64,000 nt of DNA from Micromonospora terminaliae (GTDB lineage Bacteria > Actinomycetota > Actinomycetes > Mycobacteriales > Micromonosporaceae). Position 1 is the stretch's first letter, and every line of letters begins with the position of its first letter. Both the position numbers and the translations under genes were made by a program. The DNA lies in assembly GCF_009671205.1 (NCBI RefSeq), contig NZ_CP045309.1, positions 2,604,001-2,668,000 on the forward strand. The letters run 5' to 3'. Positions 7,993 to 15,767 of this stretch are shown here, in pieces. The notes under the pieces were generated by a model that saw only the letters and a program-made list of their open reading frames with translations, was not told where the DNA came from and searched no databases.

Positions 7993-9411
7993 TCAGCCCT
8001 TCACCACGCCCAGCGGCACCAGCCGGGCCACCTTCCGGCACAGGCCGGCCCCCTCGGCCGCCGCGACCACGGCGGTGACGTCCTTGTACGCGGCCGGCAT
8101 CTCCTCGGCCAGCCCGCGCCGGCTGGCGCCCCGTACGGCGATGTCCTGCGCCTCCAGCTCGCGGCGCGGGTCGTGCCCGCGGACCGCCTTCGTGGCCTGC
8201 TTGCGGCTCTGCACCCGGCCCGCCCCGTGACAGGTGGACGCCCAGGCCGGCGAGCCGGCCACGCCGGTGAGCACGTACGAGCCGGTGCCCATCGAGCCCG
8301 GGATGAGGACCGGCTGCCCGGCGGGGCGCAGGTCCTCGGGCAGCTCGGGGTGCCCCGGCGGGAGGGCCCGGGTGGCGCCCTTGCGGTGCACGCAGAGCGG
8401 GCGGGACGTCCCGTCCACCTCGTGCGTCTCGATCTTGGCGAGGTTGTGCGAGATGTCGTACACGAGGTCGAGGTCGCAGCCGGTGACCCGGGCGAACACC
8501 TGCCGGGCGGAGTGGGCGAGCAGCTGCCGGTTGGCCCGGGCGTAGTTGGCCGCCGCGGCCATCGCCCCCAGATAGGCCCGGCCCTCGTGGGACGCCACCG
8601 GCGCGCACGCCAGCTGCCGGTCGGGCACGTCGATGCCGTGCCGGGGCATCACCTTCTCCATCTCCCGGACGTAGTCCGTGCAGATCTGGTGGCCCAGCCC
8701 GCGCGACCCGCAGTGGATCATGACGCAGACCTGGCCGGCGCGCAGCCCGAAGGCCCCCGCCACGGTCTCGTCGTAGATCTCCTCCACCGCCTGCACCTCG
8801 AGGAAGTGGTTGCCCGAGCCGAGGCTGCCCACCTGGCGGGCGCCGCGCTCCACCGCCCGCTCGCTCACCTGGGCCGGGTTCGCGTCGCCCACCGCGCCGT
8901 AGTCCTCGCACCGGTCCAGGTCCCGCTGGACGCCGAAGCCGCGCTCGACGGCGTACCGCGAGCCGCCGCGGAGCACCGCGTCGAGTTCGGCCCGGTCGGT
9001 CAGGTGCCACACGGCGCCCTTGCCCATGCCGCGCGGGGTGGACTCGCTCAGGCCGTCCATCACGGCGTCCAGCCGCGGGCGCAGCGCGGCCCGGTCCAGG
9101 TCGGCGGCGAGCAGCCGCACCCCGCAGGAGATGTCGAAGCCGACCCCGCCGGGCGAGACCACTCCCCCGGCCTCGACGTCGGTGGCGGCCACCCCGCCGA
9201 TGGGGAAGCCGTAGCCCCAGTGCACGTCCGGCATGGCGTAGGAGGCGCCGACGATGCCCGGCAGGGTGGCCACGTTCGCCACCTGCTCCAGCGACTTGTC
9301 CGCCCCGGCGTCGGGGAGCAGGTCGCGGGACGCGAAGACGACGCCCGGCACCCGCATCGGGTCGTGCCGGTCGATCCGGAACCGGTACGGCGACTCCTCG
9401 ACCAGGTCCAT
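7993..9411 (-). CDS. rtcB: RtcB-family RNA-splicing ligase
   Basis: A 472-residue GTP- and Mn-dependent ligase that joins 2',3'-cyclic-phosphate (3'-phosphate) and 5'-OH RNA ends. All main motifs are present: [14 protein letters not shown] (D62, H64), [11 protein letters not shown] (metal-binding C96), [52 protein letters not shown] and STCHGAGR, whose His takes the GMP. Length agrees with the family. It converges with archease, its activator. No cyclic-phosphate-generating nuclease or RtcA is next to it. Confidence 0.96.
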   Translation of the reverse strand: MDLVEESPYRFRIDRHDPMRVPGVVFASRDLLPDAGADKSLEQVANVATLPGIVGASYAMPDVHWGYGFPIGGVAATDVEAGGVVSPGGVGFDISCGVRLLAADLDRAALRPRLDAVMDGLSESTPRGMGKGAVWHLTDRAELDAVLRGGSRYAVERGFGVQRDLDRCEDYGAVGDANPAQVSERAVERGARQVGSLGSGNHFLEVQAVEEIYDETVAGAFGLRAGQVCVMIHCGSRGLGHQICTDYVREMEKVMPRHGIDVPDRQLACAPVASHEGRAYLGAMAAAANYARANRQLLAHSARQVFARVTGCDLDLVYDISHNLAKIETHEVDGTSRPLCVHRKGATRALPPGHPELPEDLRPAGQPVLIPGSMGTGSYVLTGVAGSPAWASTCHGAGRVQSRKQATKAVRGHDPRRELEAQDIAVRGASRRGLAEEMPAAYKDVTAVVAAAEGAGLCRKVARLVPLGVVKG

Positions 9412-9487
9412 CCCGCCCGGCTACCCCGGCCCGGACCGGTTACACGCGGTCCGGTTCCCTTCCGCCCGGTCCGGGTAGTGCGCCTGC

Positions 9488-10294
9488 ATGCCCCAGCGAT
9501 ACGAGAACTACGACCGGATCGCCGTCGTCACCGGCGCGGACTCCGGCATCGGCAAGGCGTGCGCCGTCGCGCTCGCCGAGGCCGGCTTCGACATCGGCAT
9601 CACCTGGTACGGCGATCCGGACGGCGCCGAGCGCACCGCCGGGGAGGTACGCGCGACCGGCCGCCGCTGCGAGGTGGCCGAGATGGACCTGACCCGGCTG
9701 CCCGCGCAGGCCGCGGTCGTCGACGACCTGGCCGACCGGCTCGGCGGGCTCGGCGTGCTGGTCAACAACGCCGGCACCGGGCTGGCGACTCCCTTCGTCG
9801 ACGTGGCCTGGGAGAAGTGGCGGGAGGTGCTCGCCGTGGACCTGGACGGGCCCTTCCTGTGCTCCCAGCGCGCCGCGCGGCGGATGCGGGCGGCCGGCCG
9901 GGGCGGCCGGATCATCAGCATCACCAGCGTGCACGAGCACGCCCCGCGGGTCGGCTCGTCGGCGTACTGCGCGGCGAAGGGCGGGCTGGGACTGCTCACC
10001 AAGGTGATGGCGCAGGAACTGGCGGCCGACGGGATCACCGTGAACGCGGTGGCCCCTGGCGAGATCGCCACCCCGATGACCGGGCAGGAGGACGTGGACC
10101 CGTTCACCGAGGAGCGCCCCGGCGTGCCGGTGGGGCGGCCCGGGGACGCCCGGGAGGTGGCGGCCGTGGTGGCGCTGCTCGCCTCACCGGCGGCCGCGTA
10201 CGTGACCGGGGCGTCCTGGCCGGTGGACGGCGGGATGCTCATGATGGGACCGCAGGCGTCGTCCCTGCCGGACGACACCTGGCGCTCGGTCTGA
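9488..10294 (+). CDS. SDR-family NAD(P)-dependent oxidoreductase
   Basis: A 268-residue classical short-chain dehydrogenase/reductase with a Rossmann fold. It has the cofactor motif TGADSGIGKA (residues about 15-24), NNAG, the catalytic set Ser (SITSVHEHAP), YCAAK (Tyr and Lys), and PGEIATPMTG after the active site. The C-terminal segment PVDGGMLMM is usual in 3-ketoacyl reductase/glucose-dehydrogenase-like SDRs. The substrate cannot be assigned. It is divergent from rtcB across 76 bp and stands alone. Confidence 0.93.
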   Translation: MPQRYENYDRIAVVTGADSGIGKACAVALAEAGFDIGITWYGDPDGAERTAGEVRATGRRCEVAEMDLTRLPAQAAVVDDLADRLGGLGVLVNNAGTGLATPFVDVAWEKWREVLAVDLDGPFLCSQRAARRMRAAGRGGRIISITSVHEHAPRVGSSAYCAAKGGLGLLTKVMAQELAADGITVNAVAPGEIATPMTGQEDVDPFTEERPGVPVGRPGDAREVAAVVALLASPAAAYVTGASWPVDGGMLMMGPQASSLPDDTWRSV

Positions 10295-10454
10295 GGGTCG
10301 TTGTCACACCCCCGGTCAGCCGCGGGTGAAGGGTGTAACACTTCGTGACGCTGCGCGTTCACACCGTCCACTTAGGGTTCTCGTCGGCCCGGTCACACGA
10401 CGGTCCGGGCCGACGCCCGGCCCCGACCCCGGGGTCCCGACGGAAGGACGACGC

Positions 10455-10865
10455 ATGCCCTTCGCCCGACGTACCGCCGCGCCGGCGCTGGCCGCCGCGC
10501 TCACCGGCCTCGCCGTGTTCGCCGCCCCCACGGCGGCCGGCGCGGCCCCCCGCCCCGGCCCCGAAACGCCGTCGGCGCTGCTGCTCACCGTCGACGCCGG
10601 CGGCGGCGACGTCCGCGCCACGGTGCTGGTCTGCGGCCCGGCCGGCGGGCTGCACCCCGACCCGGCGACCGCGTGCCGGCTCGTGGCCCGTGTCGACGGG
10701 CACCTCGACGCGCTCGAGGTGCAGCCGGGCCCGTGCACCCGGGAGTACGCGCCGGTGACCGCCCGCGCCGTGGGCTTCTGGCAGGGCCGGCCGGTCACGT
10801 ACACCCGGACCTTCGACAACGGGTGCCACCTGCGGCGCGGCACCGACGTGCTGTTCGACTTCTGA
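10455..10865 (+). CDS. Secreted subtilisin-inhibitor-like (SSI) protease inhibitor
   Basis: A 136-residue precursor. Residues 1-31 are a Sec signal peptide (RR, then hydrophobic ALAAALTGLAVFAAP, ending AAGA). The mature part matches Streptomyces subtilisin inhibitors: SALLLTVDAGGGDVRATVL, four cysteines (C60, C74, C94, C124) that should make the two family disulfides, and VGFWQGRPVTYTRTFDN. The reactive loop reads CTREYAP: by alignment to SSI (CPMVYDP) the P1 residue is Arg96 in place of Met, predicting a trypsin-like target rather than subtilisin. Start ATG 10455 follows GGAAGGACG. A hairpin terminator follows the stop. Confidence 0.92.
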   Translation: MPFARRTAAPALAAALTGLAVFAAPTAAGAAPRPGPETPSALLLTVDAGGGDVRATVLVCGPAGGLHPDPATACRLVARVDGHLDALEVQPGPCTREYAPVTARAVGFWQGRPVTYTRTFDNGCHLRRGTDVLFDF

Positions 10866-10870
10866 GCCGC

Positions 10871-10900
10871 CGGGGGCGCGGCGCCCACGCCGCGCCCCCG
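10871..10900 (+). terminator. Terminator after the protease-inhibitor gene
   Basis: A perfect 12-bp GC-only inverted repeat (10871-10882 and 10889-10900) with a 6-nt loop starts 6 bp past the inhibitor stop codon. It lacks a T tract. Confidence 0.7.
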
Positions 10901-11003
10901 TCACACCCGCGCGCCCCGCCGGGTGGGCCGGGCGGACCCGGGCGGACAATGGCCACGGGTGCGAGGGTCGCGCCCGGCGGTGACGGGCGGGAGGCCGGGC
11001 GGC

Positions 11004-11939
11004 GTGTCCGAGGCGGTGGACCAGCAGGTGGCGGGCGGTGCCCGGGAGCTGCGCGCCGACTGCGCGCGCTGCGTCGGGATCTGCTGCGTCGCGCCCGCGT
11101 TCGCCGCCTCCGCCGACTTCGCGATCGACAAGCCCGCCGGGCGGCCCTGCCCGAACCTGGGCGCCGACTCCCGCTGCGGCATCCACCGGGACCTGCGCCG
11201 GCGCGGCTTTCCCGGCTGCACCGTCTTCGACTGCTTCGGCGCGGGCCAGCACGTCGCCCAGGGCACCTTCGGGGGGCGGGACTGGCGGGACGACCCGGCG
11301 ACCGCGCGGCGGATGTTCGACACCTTCGCGGTGATGCGGCCGCTGCACGAGTTGCTCTGGTATCTGACCGAGGCGCTGGCGCTGACCCCGGCCGGCCCGC
11401 TGCGGGACGACCTGGCCGCCGCCCTCGCCGAGACCGGGCGGCTCACCGACGGCACCCCGGAGGAGCTGCTCGCCGTCGACGTCGACGCGCAGCGGGAGCG
11501 GGTCAACCGGCTGCTGTCCCGGGCCGGCGAGCAGGCCCGCGCCGGCCGGGCCGGTGCGGACCGGCGCGGCGCCGTGCTGATCGGCGTGGACCTGCGCCGC
11601 GCCCGCCTGGCCGGCGCGAACCTGCGCGGGGCGTGCCTCATCGGCGCGGACCTGCGCGGGGTGGACCTCGGCGCCGCCGACCTGACCGGGGCCGACCTGC
11701 GTGGCGCGGACCTGCGCGGCGCCGATCTGGGCGGCTGCCTGTTCGTGCACCAGTCCCAGCTCGACGCGGCCCGCGGCGACGACCGCACGGTCCTGCCGCC
11801 CGGCCTGCGCCGGCCGGCGCACTGGTCGCTGACCGTCACCCCGGCCGGTTCGGCCGGGGCCACCCGGTCGTCCGGGGCCACCCGGTCGTCCGGTGGGCGG
11901 CCGGCGGGCGGCCGCTCCGGGGGCCGGCGCCGCCGCTGA
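11004..11939 (+). CDS. Pentapeptide-repeat protein with N-terminal Cys cluster
   Basis: A protein of about 311 residues. The N-terminal 100 residues carry a cysteine cluster (CARCVGICCVAP, then CPNL, CGIH, CTVFDCFG) like the putative zinc/iron-chelating YkgJ-type CxxC domain. A helical middle part follows. The C-terminal third has about 15 pentapeptide repeats A(D/N)LRG (GVDLRRARLAGANLRGA, GADLRGVDLGAADLTGA), which form a right-handed square helix. A low-complexity GATRSSGATRSSGGRP tail ends it. I placed the start at GTG 11004 with GGGAGG upstream; earlier starts are possible. Pentapeptide proteins may mimic DNA or scaffold partners; the function here is unknown. Confidence 0.82.
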   Translation: MSEAVDQQVAGGARELRADCARCVGICCVAPAFAASADFAIDKPAGRPCPNLGADSRCGIHRDLRRRGFPGCTVFDCFGAGQHVAQGTFGGRDWRDDPATARRMFDTFAVMRPLHELLWYLTEALALTPAGPLRDDLAAALAETGRLTDGTPEELLAVDVDAQRERVNRLLSRAGEQARAGRAGADRRGAVLIGVDLRRARLAGANLRGACLIGADLRGVDLGAADLTGADLRGADLRGADLGGCLFVHQSQLDAARGDDRTVLPPGLRRPAHWSLTVTPAGSAGATRSSGATRSSGGRPAGGRSGGRRRR

Positions 11940-12032
11940 CGACACTCCCGCCCGCCGCGGCCGGACGGCCGGGTTTCGTGGCACCCGGGCCGGGTAGGCG
12001 GCGTCACCGCGCGACGGACGGGAGGCGGACCG

Positions 12033-12290
12033 GTGAAGCCCGAGACACGGCCAGTGAAATACGAGACACGGCAGAGCAGGCAGCCGGTCGACCCGGCGCA
12101 CGCCGAGGACGAGGCCGGCCAGGCCCGGCTGGTCCAGGTGGAGGCGGACACGGACGTGCCGGCACCCGAGCCGGGCGCGCCGAAACCGGACGAAGTGACC
12201 GAGGACGACGGTTCCGGCGTGGCGGGCGGGGCGTCGGGCAGCAGCTCCGGCGGCTCCTCGATGCCGACCCACCCGGACGCGGCCCGCTGA
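12033..12290 (+). CDS. Small acidic disordered protein
   Basis: An 85-residue, Pro/Glu/Asp/Ser-rich protein with no predicted globular domain: MKPETRPVKYETRQ, then ARLVQVEADTDVPAPEPG, EVTEDDGSG and a Gly/Ser tail. Start GTG 12033 has GGAGG 7 bases upstream. It precedes another small acidic gene by 36 bp on the same strand. I do not recognise a family; it may be a lineage-specific protein. Reality is supported by the ribosome-binding site and by the acidic composition, which is not that of a random antisense frame. Confidence 0.55.
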   Translation: MKPETRPVKYETRQSRQPVDPAHAEDEAGQARLVQVEADTDVPAPEPGAPKPDEVTEDDGSGVAGGASGSSSGGSSMPTHPDAAR

Positions 12291-12326
12291 GCGTTTGCCC
12301 CCGGCCGGGGCGGGCAGGAGTGCCAC

Positions 12327-12587
12327 ATGACGAGTGAAGAGTCCTTCGGACGCGCCAGCACCGACGAGCCGGACGGCGCGACCGCGTACGAGGCGTCGCT
12401 GCGCCCGCCGGGCGAGTCCCTGCACACCACCGACGACACCGGTGACGACTTCGCCGACCTGCCGGCCGAGGACCGCCGCTCGGCACGGGAGATCAGCCGG
12501 GCCGGCTACGACGTGGCCGAGGTCTCCGGCACCGCCGACCCGGCGAACGAGCCCGAGGAGATCGAGGAGGGCCGCCCGGAGCGGTAG
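12327..12587 (+). CDS. Small acidic protein of unknown function
   Basis: An 86-residue hydrophilic protein (MTSEESFGRASTDEPDG, DDFADLPAEDRRSAREISRAGYD, NEPEEIEEGRPER). No signal, membrane segment or known domain is present. ATG 12327 follows AGGAG at 12316-12320 with 6-nt spacing, a good ribosome-binding site. The SAREISRAGYDVAEVSG stretch could be a short helix; the rest looks disordered. It is probably co-transcribed with the small acidic gene 36 bp upstream and converges on rnhA. Confidence 0.65.
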   Translation: MTSEESFGRASTDEPDGATAYEASLRPPGESLHTTDDTGDDFADLPAEDRRSAREISRAGYDVAEVSGTADPANEPEEIEEGRPER

Positions 12588-12614
12588 GCGGACCCGCCGT
12601 CACGGCGCCGCGGC

Positions 12615-13091
12615 TCAGCGCGCGGCCACCGCCGCGGCCCGCGCCTCGGCCATGCCCCGGTTGGCCAGCGCGTCGGCCCGCTCGTTCTCCGGGTGCCCGT
12701 TGTGGCCCTTCACCCACAGCCAGGTCACGTCGTGCCGGGCGCAGGCCGCCTCCAGCCGCTGCCACAGGTCGGCGTTCTTCACCGGCTGCTTCGCCGCGGT
12801 CAGCCAGCCGTTGCGCTTCCACGAGGCCAGCCAGCCGGTGATGCCGTTGCGGACGTACGTGCTGTCGGTGTGCAGCCGCACGGTGACCGGACGGGTCAGG
12901 CTCTCCAGCGCCCGGATCGCGGCGGTCAGCTCCATCCGGTTGTTCGTGGTCGGCGCGGCCTCGCCGCCGCACAGCTCGCGCTCGTGCCCGCCCCAGCGCA
13001 GCAGCACACCCCACCCACCGGGGCCCGGGTTGCCGCTGCACGCGCCGTCGGTCCAGATCTCCACGACCCCGCCGGTCGCCGCCTCCGCCAT
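12615..13091 (-). CDS. rnhA: Ribonuclease HI
   Basis: A 158-residue single-domain RNase H1 that cleaves the RNA strand of RNA:DNA hybrids in the cytosol. The four catalytic carboxylates are visible: D15 ([16 protein letters not shown]), E54 (NNRMELTA), D76 (LHTDSTYV) and D140 (NERADALAN). H130 ([11 protein letters not shown]) is the usual helper. The basic handle-like segment ([13 protein letters not shown]) is present. Length matches E. coli RnhA (155). Start ATG 13091 puts the first strand at the proper position. Confidence 0.96.
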   Translation of the reverse strand: MAEAATGGVVEIWTDGACSGNPGPGGWGVLLRWGGHERELCGGEAAPTTNNRMELTAAIRALESLTRPVTVRLHTDSTYVRNGITGWLASWKRNGWLTAAKQPVKNADLWQRLEAACARHDVTWLWVKGHNGHPENERADALANRGMAEARAAAVAAR

Positions 13092-13199
13092 GCCGGCAAC
13101 CTACCCGGTACGGCCCGCCGCGGGACCAACCGCCCCACCGGCGACCGGCGGCGGAAAACCCCACGACGCCCACCCGGCCGTCTGGCAGGGTCCCTGATC

Positions 13200-14312
13200 A
13201 TGGACGGGCGATGGGACGGCCTGCGGGCCGAGGTACACGCGGCAGTCGGCGAACTCGTCACCTCCGGGCGCGAGGCCGGGGTGCAGGTGGCCGCCTACCT
13301 GGCCGGCGCGCCGATCGTCGAGGAGCAGGCCGGGCTCGCCGACACCACCACCGGCCGGCCCATGACCGCCGGCACGCCGGTGCACGCCGTGTCCACCGGC
13401 AAGGGGCTCACCGCCACCGTGGTGCACACGCTGGCCGAACAGGGACGGCTCGACTACGACCTGCGCGTCGCCGAGGTGTGGCCGGAGTTCGCCCGGCACG
13501 GCAAGGACGGCATCACGCTGCGGCACGCCCTCACCCACACCGCCGGGCTGCCGGCCCTGCCCGCCGACGTCACCCCGGCGGACTTCGCCGACTGGGACCG
13601 GATGTGCGGGCTGCTCGCCGACGCGCGGCCGCTCTGGGCTCCGGGCGAGCGGCTGGCGTACCACGCCTGGACCTTCGGCTGGCTGGTCGGCGAGGTGGTC
13701 CGGCGGGTCACCGGCAAGCCGGTCTCGCAGGTGCTCGCCGAGGAGGTGGCCGGGCCGCTCGGCGTGACCGGCGAGCTGTTCCTCGGCGTGCCGGAGGTCG
13801 ACCTGCCCCGGCTGGCCCGGCTGGAGGACGCCGGCCTGGCCGCCCTCATGACGTACGCGAGCGCGAACCTGCCGAACTTCGACGCGGTGGCCCCGGCGCA
13901 CGTCCGGCCCGACGCGACCACCGGCAGCCGGCCCGAGGTGCTGCGCGCCGACGTGCCGGCGGTCGGCACGATGTCGGCCCGGGCGGTGGCCCGGATGTAC
14001 GCGGCGCTGCTCGGCCCGGTCGACGGGGTCCGGCTCGTCGGCCCGGACCGGCTCCGCGAGGTGTCCGCGCCGGCCGTGCGCGCCGAGGAGTGGGTGTTCG
14101 GGCAGGAGGCGACCTTCGGTCTCGGCTACGCCGTGGACGCCGACGGGTCGTTCGGCACGGCCGGCAGCGGCGGCAGCCTGGCGTTCGCGTACCCGGAACT
14201 GGGGTTGACCGTGGCGGCCGTGCGCAACCGGCTCGGCGCGGGCGACGGCGACCCCATGGAGGGCCTGCGGGTGCTGGTCCGCGACCGGGTCGCCGCGGAA
14301 CTCGGCCGCTGA
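13200..14312 (+). CDS. Beta-lactamase-fold serine hydrolase (class C/EstB-like)
   Basis: A 370-residue protein of the beta-lactamase/transpeptidase-like (PF00144) fold. The nucleophile motif SxxK is STGK (S65, K68). The second motif is YHA (Y154), in place of Y-x-N as in several esterases of this family. HTAGLPALP, WAPGERLAYH and GTAGSGGSLAF (third motif region) are typical. No signal peptide is present, so it is cytosolic; an esterase or amidase role is more likely than antibiotic resistance. Its 3' end runs directly into a remnant of a RibD/DHFR-like gene. Confidence 0.9.
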   Translation: MDGRWDGLRAEVHAAVGELVTSGREAGVQVAAYLAGAPIVEEQAGLADTTTGRPMTAGTPVHAVSTGKGLTATVVHTLAEQGRLDYDLRVAEVWPEFARHGKDGITLRHALTHTAGLPALPADVTPADFADWDRMCGLLADARPLWAPGERLAYHAWTFGWLVGEVVRRVTGKPVSQVLAEEVAGPLGVTGELFLGVPEVDLPRLARLEDAGLAALMTYASANLPNFDAVAPAHVRPDATTGSRPEVLRADVPAVGTMSARAVARMYAALLGPVDGVRLVGPDRLREVSAPAVRAEEWVFGQEATFGLGYAVDADGSFGTAGSGGSLAFAYPELGLTVAAVRNRLGAGDGDPMEGLRVLVRDRVAAELGR

Positions 14313-14434
14313 AGGCGCAGCCCGGGCCGGACATCGCGGTGCTGGGCAGCGGTGCGCTGGTCCGGTCGCTGCGGTTGACCGACAGCGTCACGACCACCAT
14401 CGGGGTGGTGATCGCCCGCTACGAGCCGGCCTGA
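14312..14434 (+). pseudogene. Remnant of a RibD/DHFR-like reductase gene
   Basis: In the frame ending at TGA 14432-14434 the sequence encodes PGPDIAVLGSGALVRSL joined directly to RLTDSVTTTIGVVIARYEPA. The first block resembles the 'GxDI.V.GSG.LV.SL' strand-helix of YwjB/RibD-C-type dihydrofolate-reductase-like proteins. The second resembles their last strands (...TGVV...Y.P). In intact proteins about 45 residues (the helix and 'P.VLG.GKRLF' segment) lie between them, and everything upstream is also missing. It abuts the stop of the serine-hydrolase gene and overlaps the end of crtY by 16 bp. I read it as a decayed, internally deleted gene end. Confidence 0.65.
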
Positions 14435-15678
14435 CCGGCCGCGCGCGGGCCGGCCTCCGGCACCGGGGTGGCGGCCGGATCGCGGCGCAACCGGGCGCGC
14501 AGCCGACCGGCGGCGTCGCCGAGGACCGCGCCGGTCATCGGCAGCAACGGACTCGACCGCATGACCGCCAGGTCCTCGGCCGGCGAGGTCGTCCCGTCGA
14601 GGAAGCGCAGCACCCGTTCCGGCGGGTTGCGGTCGAAGAGCCGCTCGAAGAACGCCACCCCGCCGACGTGCCCCCGGTCCAGGGCGCGCAGCGCCACCGC
14701 GTCCATCCACCGGTGCCGCCCCGGGTACGCGGGCGCGGGCACCGGCGGCCGGCCCGCCGCCACGGCCCCGGCCACCTGCTCGGCCTGCCGGAGCATGGCC
14801 GAGAACGTGAACCCGGTGGACGGGCGGGTGGCGCCACCGGCGGTGCCGAGCCGGACCACCCGCGGCGAGGGGCGGGCCACGAACGGGCCGTCGGTCATCG
14901 GGATCACCCCGTTCTCCACCTCCCGCACCCGCAGCGCGGTCAGGTCCAGGCCGAGCAGGCCGGCGTACCCGCGCAGCGCCGCGTCGTAGCCGGCGTCGGT
15001 GAGCAGGGCGGGGCCGAACTCGGTGTACTCGACCAGCGCGTACCGGTCGTCGACCGGCAGCACGTAACCGAAGGAGACGCCCCGGTCAGGCTGCGGGGTG
15101 CGGAAATCCATGAGCACCGCCCGGCCCGGGTCGAAGGTGGGCCGGTCGGCCGCCAGCCACCAGCCCCGGAAGTGCTGCAACCAGCTCGTCCGCCCGGGCC
15201 GGGCCGGCGGGCGGGGACGGGAGTCCAGCACCCAGCCGGCGCGCACCAGCGGCCGCCCCTCCGGGTCGTGGACGGTCACCCGGTCACCGTCGTCGACGAG
15301 AGCCCCGGCCGGCGCGCCGATCCGCACGGCGCCCAGCCGCCGCTCGGCCGCGGCAGCCCGGTCGTAGACCGGGGCCGAGCGGAGCATGGCGTACCGGAGC
15401 GGGGCGAGCGGCAGGACGCGGCGGCCCGCGGGCGTGACCACGTCGACCCGCGACCAGCTCGCGCTGAGCAGCGGTTCGAGGTCACCGCCCGGCGCGCCCC
15501 AGAACGCCCAGGTGCGGTCCTGGCCGCGCTTGCGCACCGGGTCGACCACGGCGACCCGCAGGCCGGTCAGGTCGTGCCGGTCCAGGGCGGCCAGCACCAG
15601 CGACGCGGCGCCGCCACCGCCGACCAGCGCGAGGTCGGCCTCGACCGGGGTTGGCTGCACCCGCCCACGCTGCCACAC
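14419..15678 (-). CDS. crtY: Lycopene cyclase (CrtY-type)
   Basis: A 419-residue flavoprotein of the CrtY/CrtL family, which cyclises the psi ends of lycopene. The N-terminal dinucleotide-binding segment is ADLALVGGGGAASLVLAAL. DRTWAFWG is a family signature. FRGWWLAADRPTFDPGRAVLMDFRT, SFGYVLPVDDRYALVEYTEF and GTAGGATRPSTGFTFSAMLRQAE are also typical. No other carotenoid gene is in the window, so crtE/B/I would be elsewhere. The start could be ATG 15678 or a GTG a few codons later. The N-terminal VDP.RKRGQ replaces the usual acidic FAD-ribose end. Confidence 0.88.
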   Translation of the reverse strand: MWQRGRVQPTPVEADLALVGGGGAASLVLAALDRHDLTGLRVAVVDPVRKRGQDRTWAFWGAPGGDLEPLLSASWSRVDVVTPAGRRVLPLAPLRYAMLRSAPVYDRAAAAERRLGAVRIGAPAGALVDDGDRVTVHDPEGRPLVRAGWVLDSRPRPPARPGRTSWLQHFRGWWLAADRPTFDPGRAVLMDFRTPQPDRGVSFGYVLPVDDRYALVEYTEFGPALLTDAGYDAALRGYAGLLGLDLTALRVREVENGVIPMTDGPFVARPSPRVVRLGTAGGATRPSTGFTFSAMLRQAEQVAGAVAAGRPPVPAPAYPGRHRWMDAVALRALDRGHVGGVAFFERLFDRNPPERVLRFLDGTTSPAEDLAVMRSSPLLPMTGAVLGDAAGRLRARLRRDPAATPVPEAGPRAAGQAGS

Positions 15679-15767
15679 CCCCCGGTGGCCCGTCGCCCGG
15701 GACCCGCCGTCCCGCGCCGGCCGCGGCGCGTAGATTCGCAGGGGATCATCGGATACGGGGGGACGGC

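Noticed and set aside
13200..14312. An antibiotic-resistance beta-lactamase
   Set aside because: The protein lacks a signal peptide and has YHA in place of the usual YxN motif, which fits cytosolic esterase-type members better.
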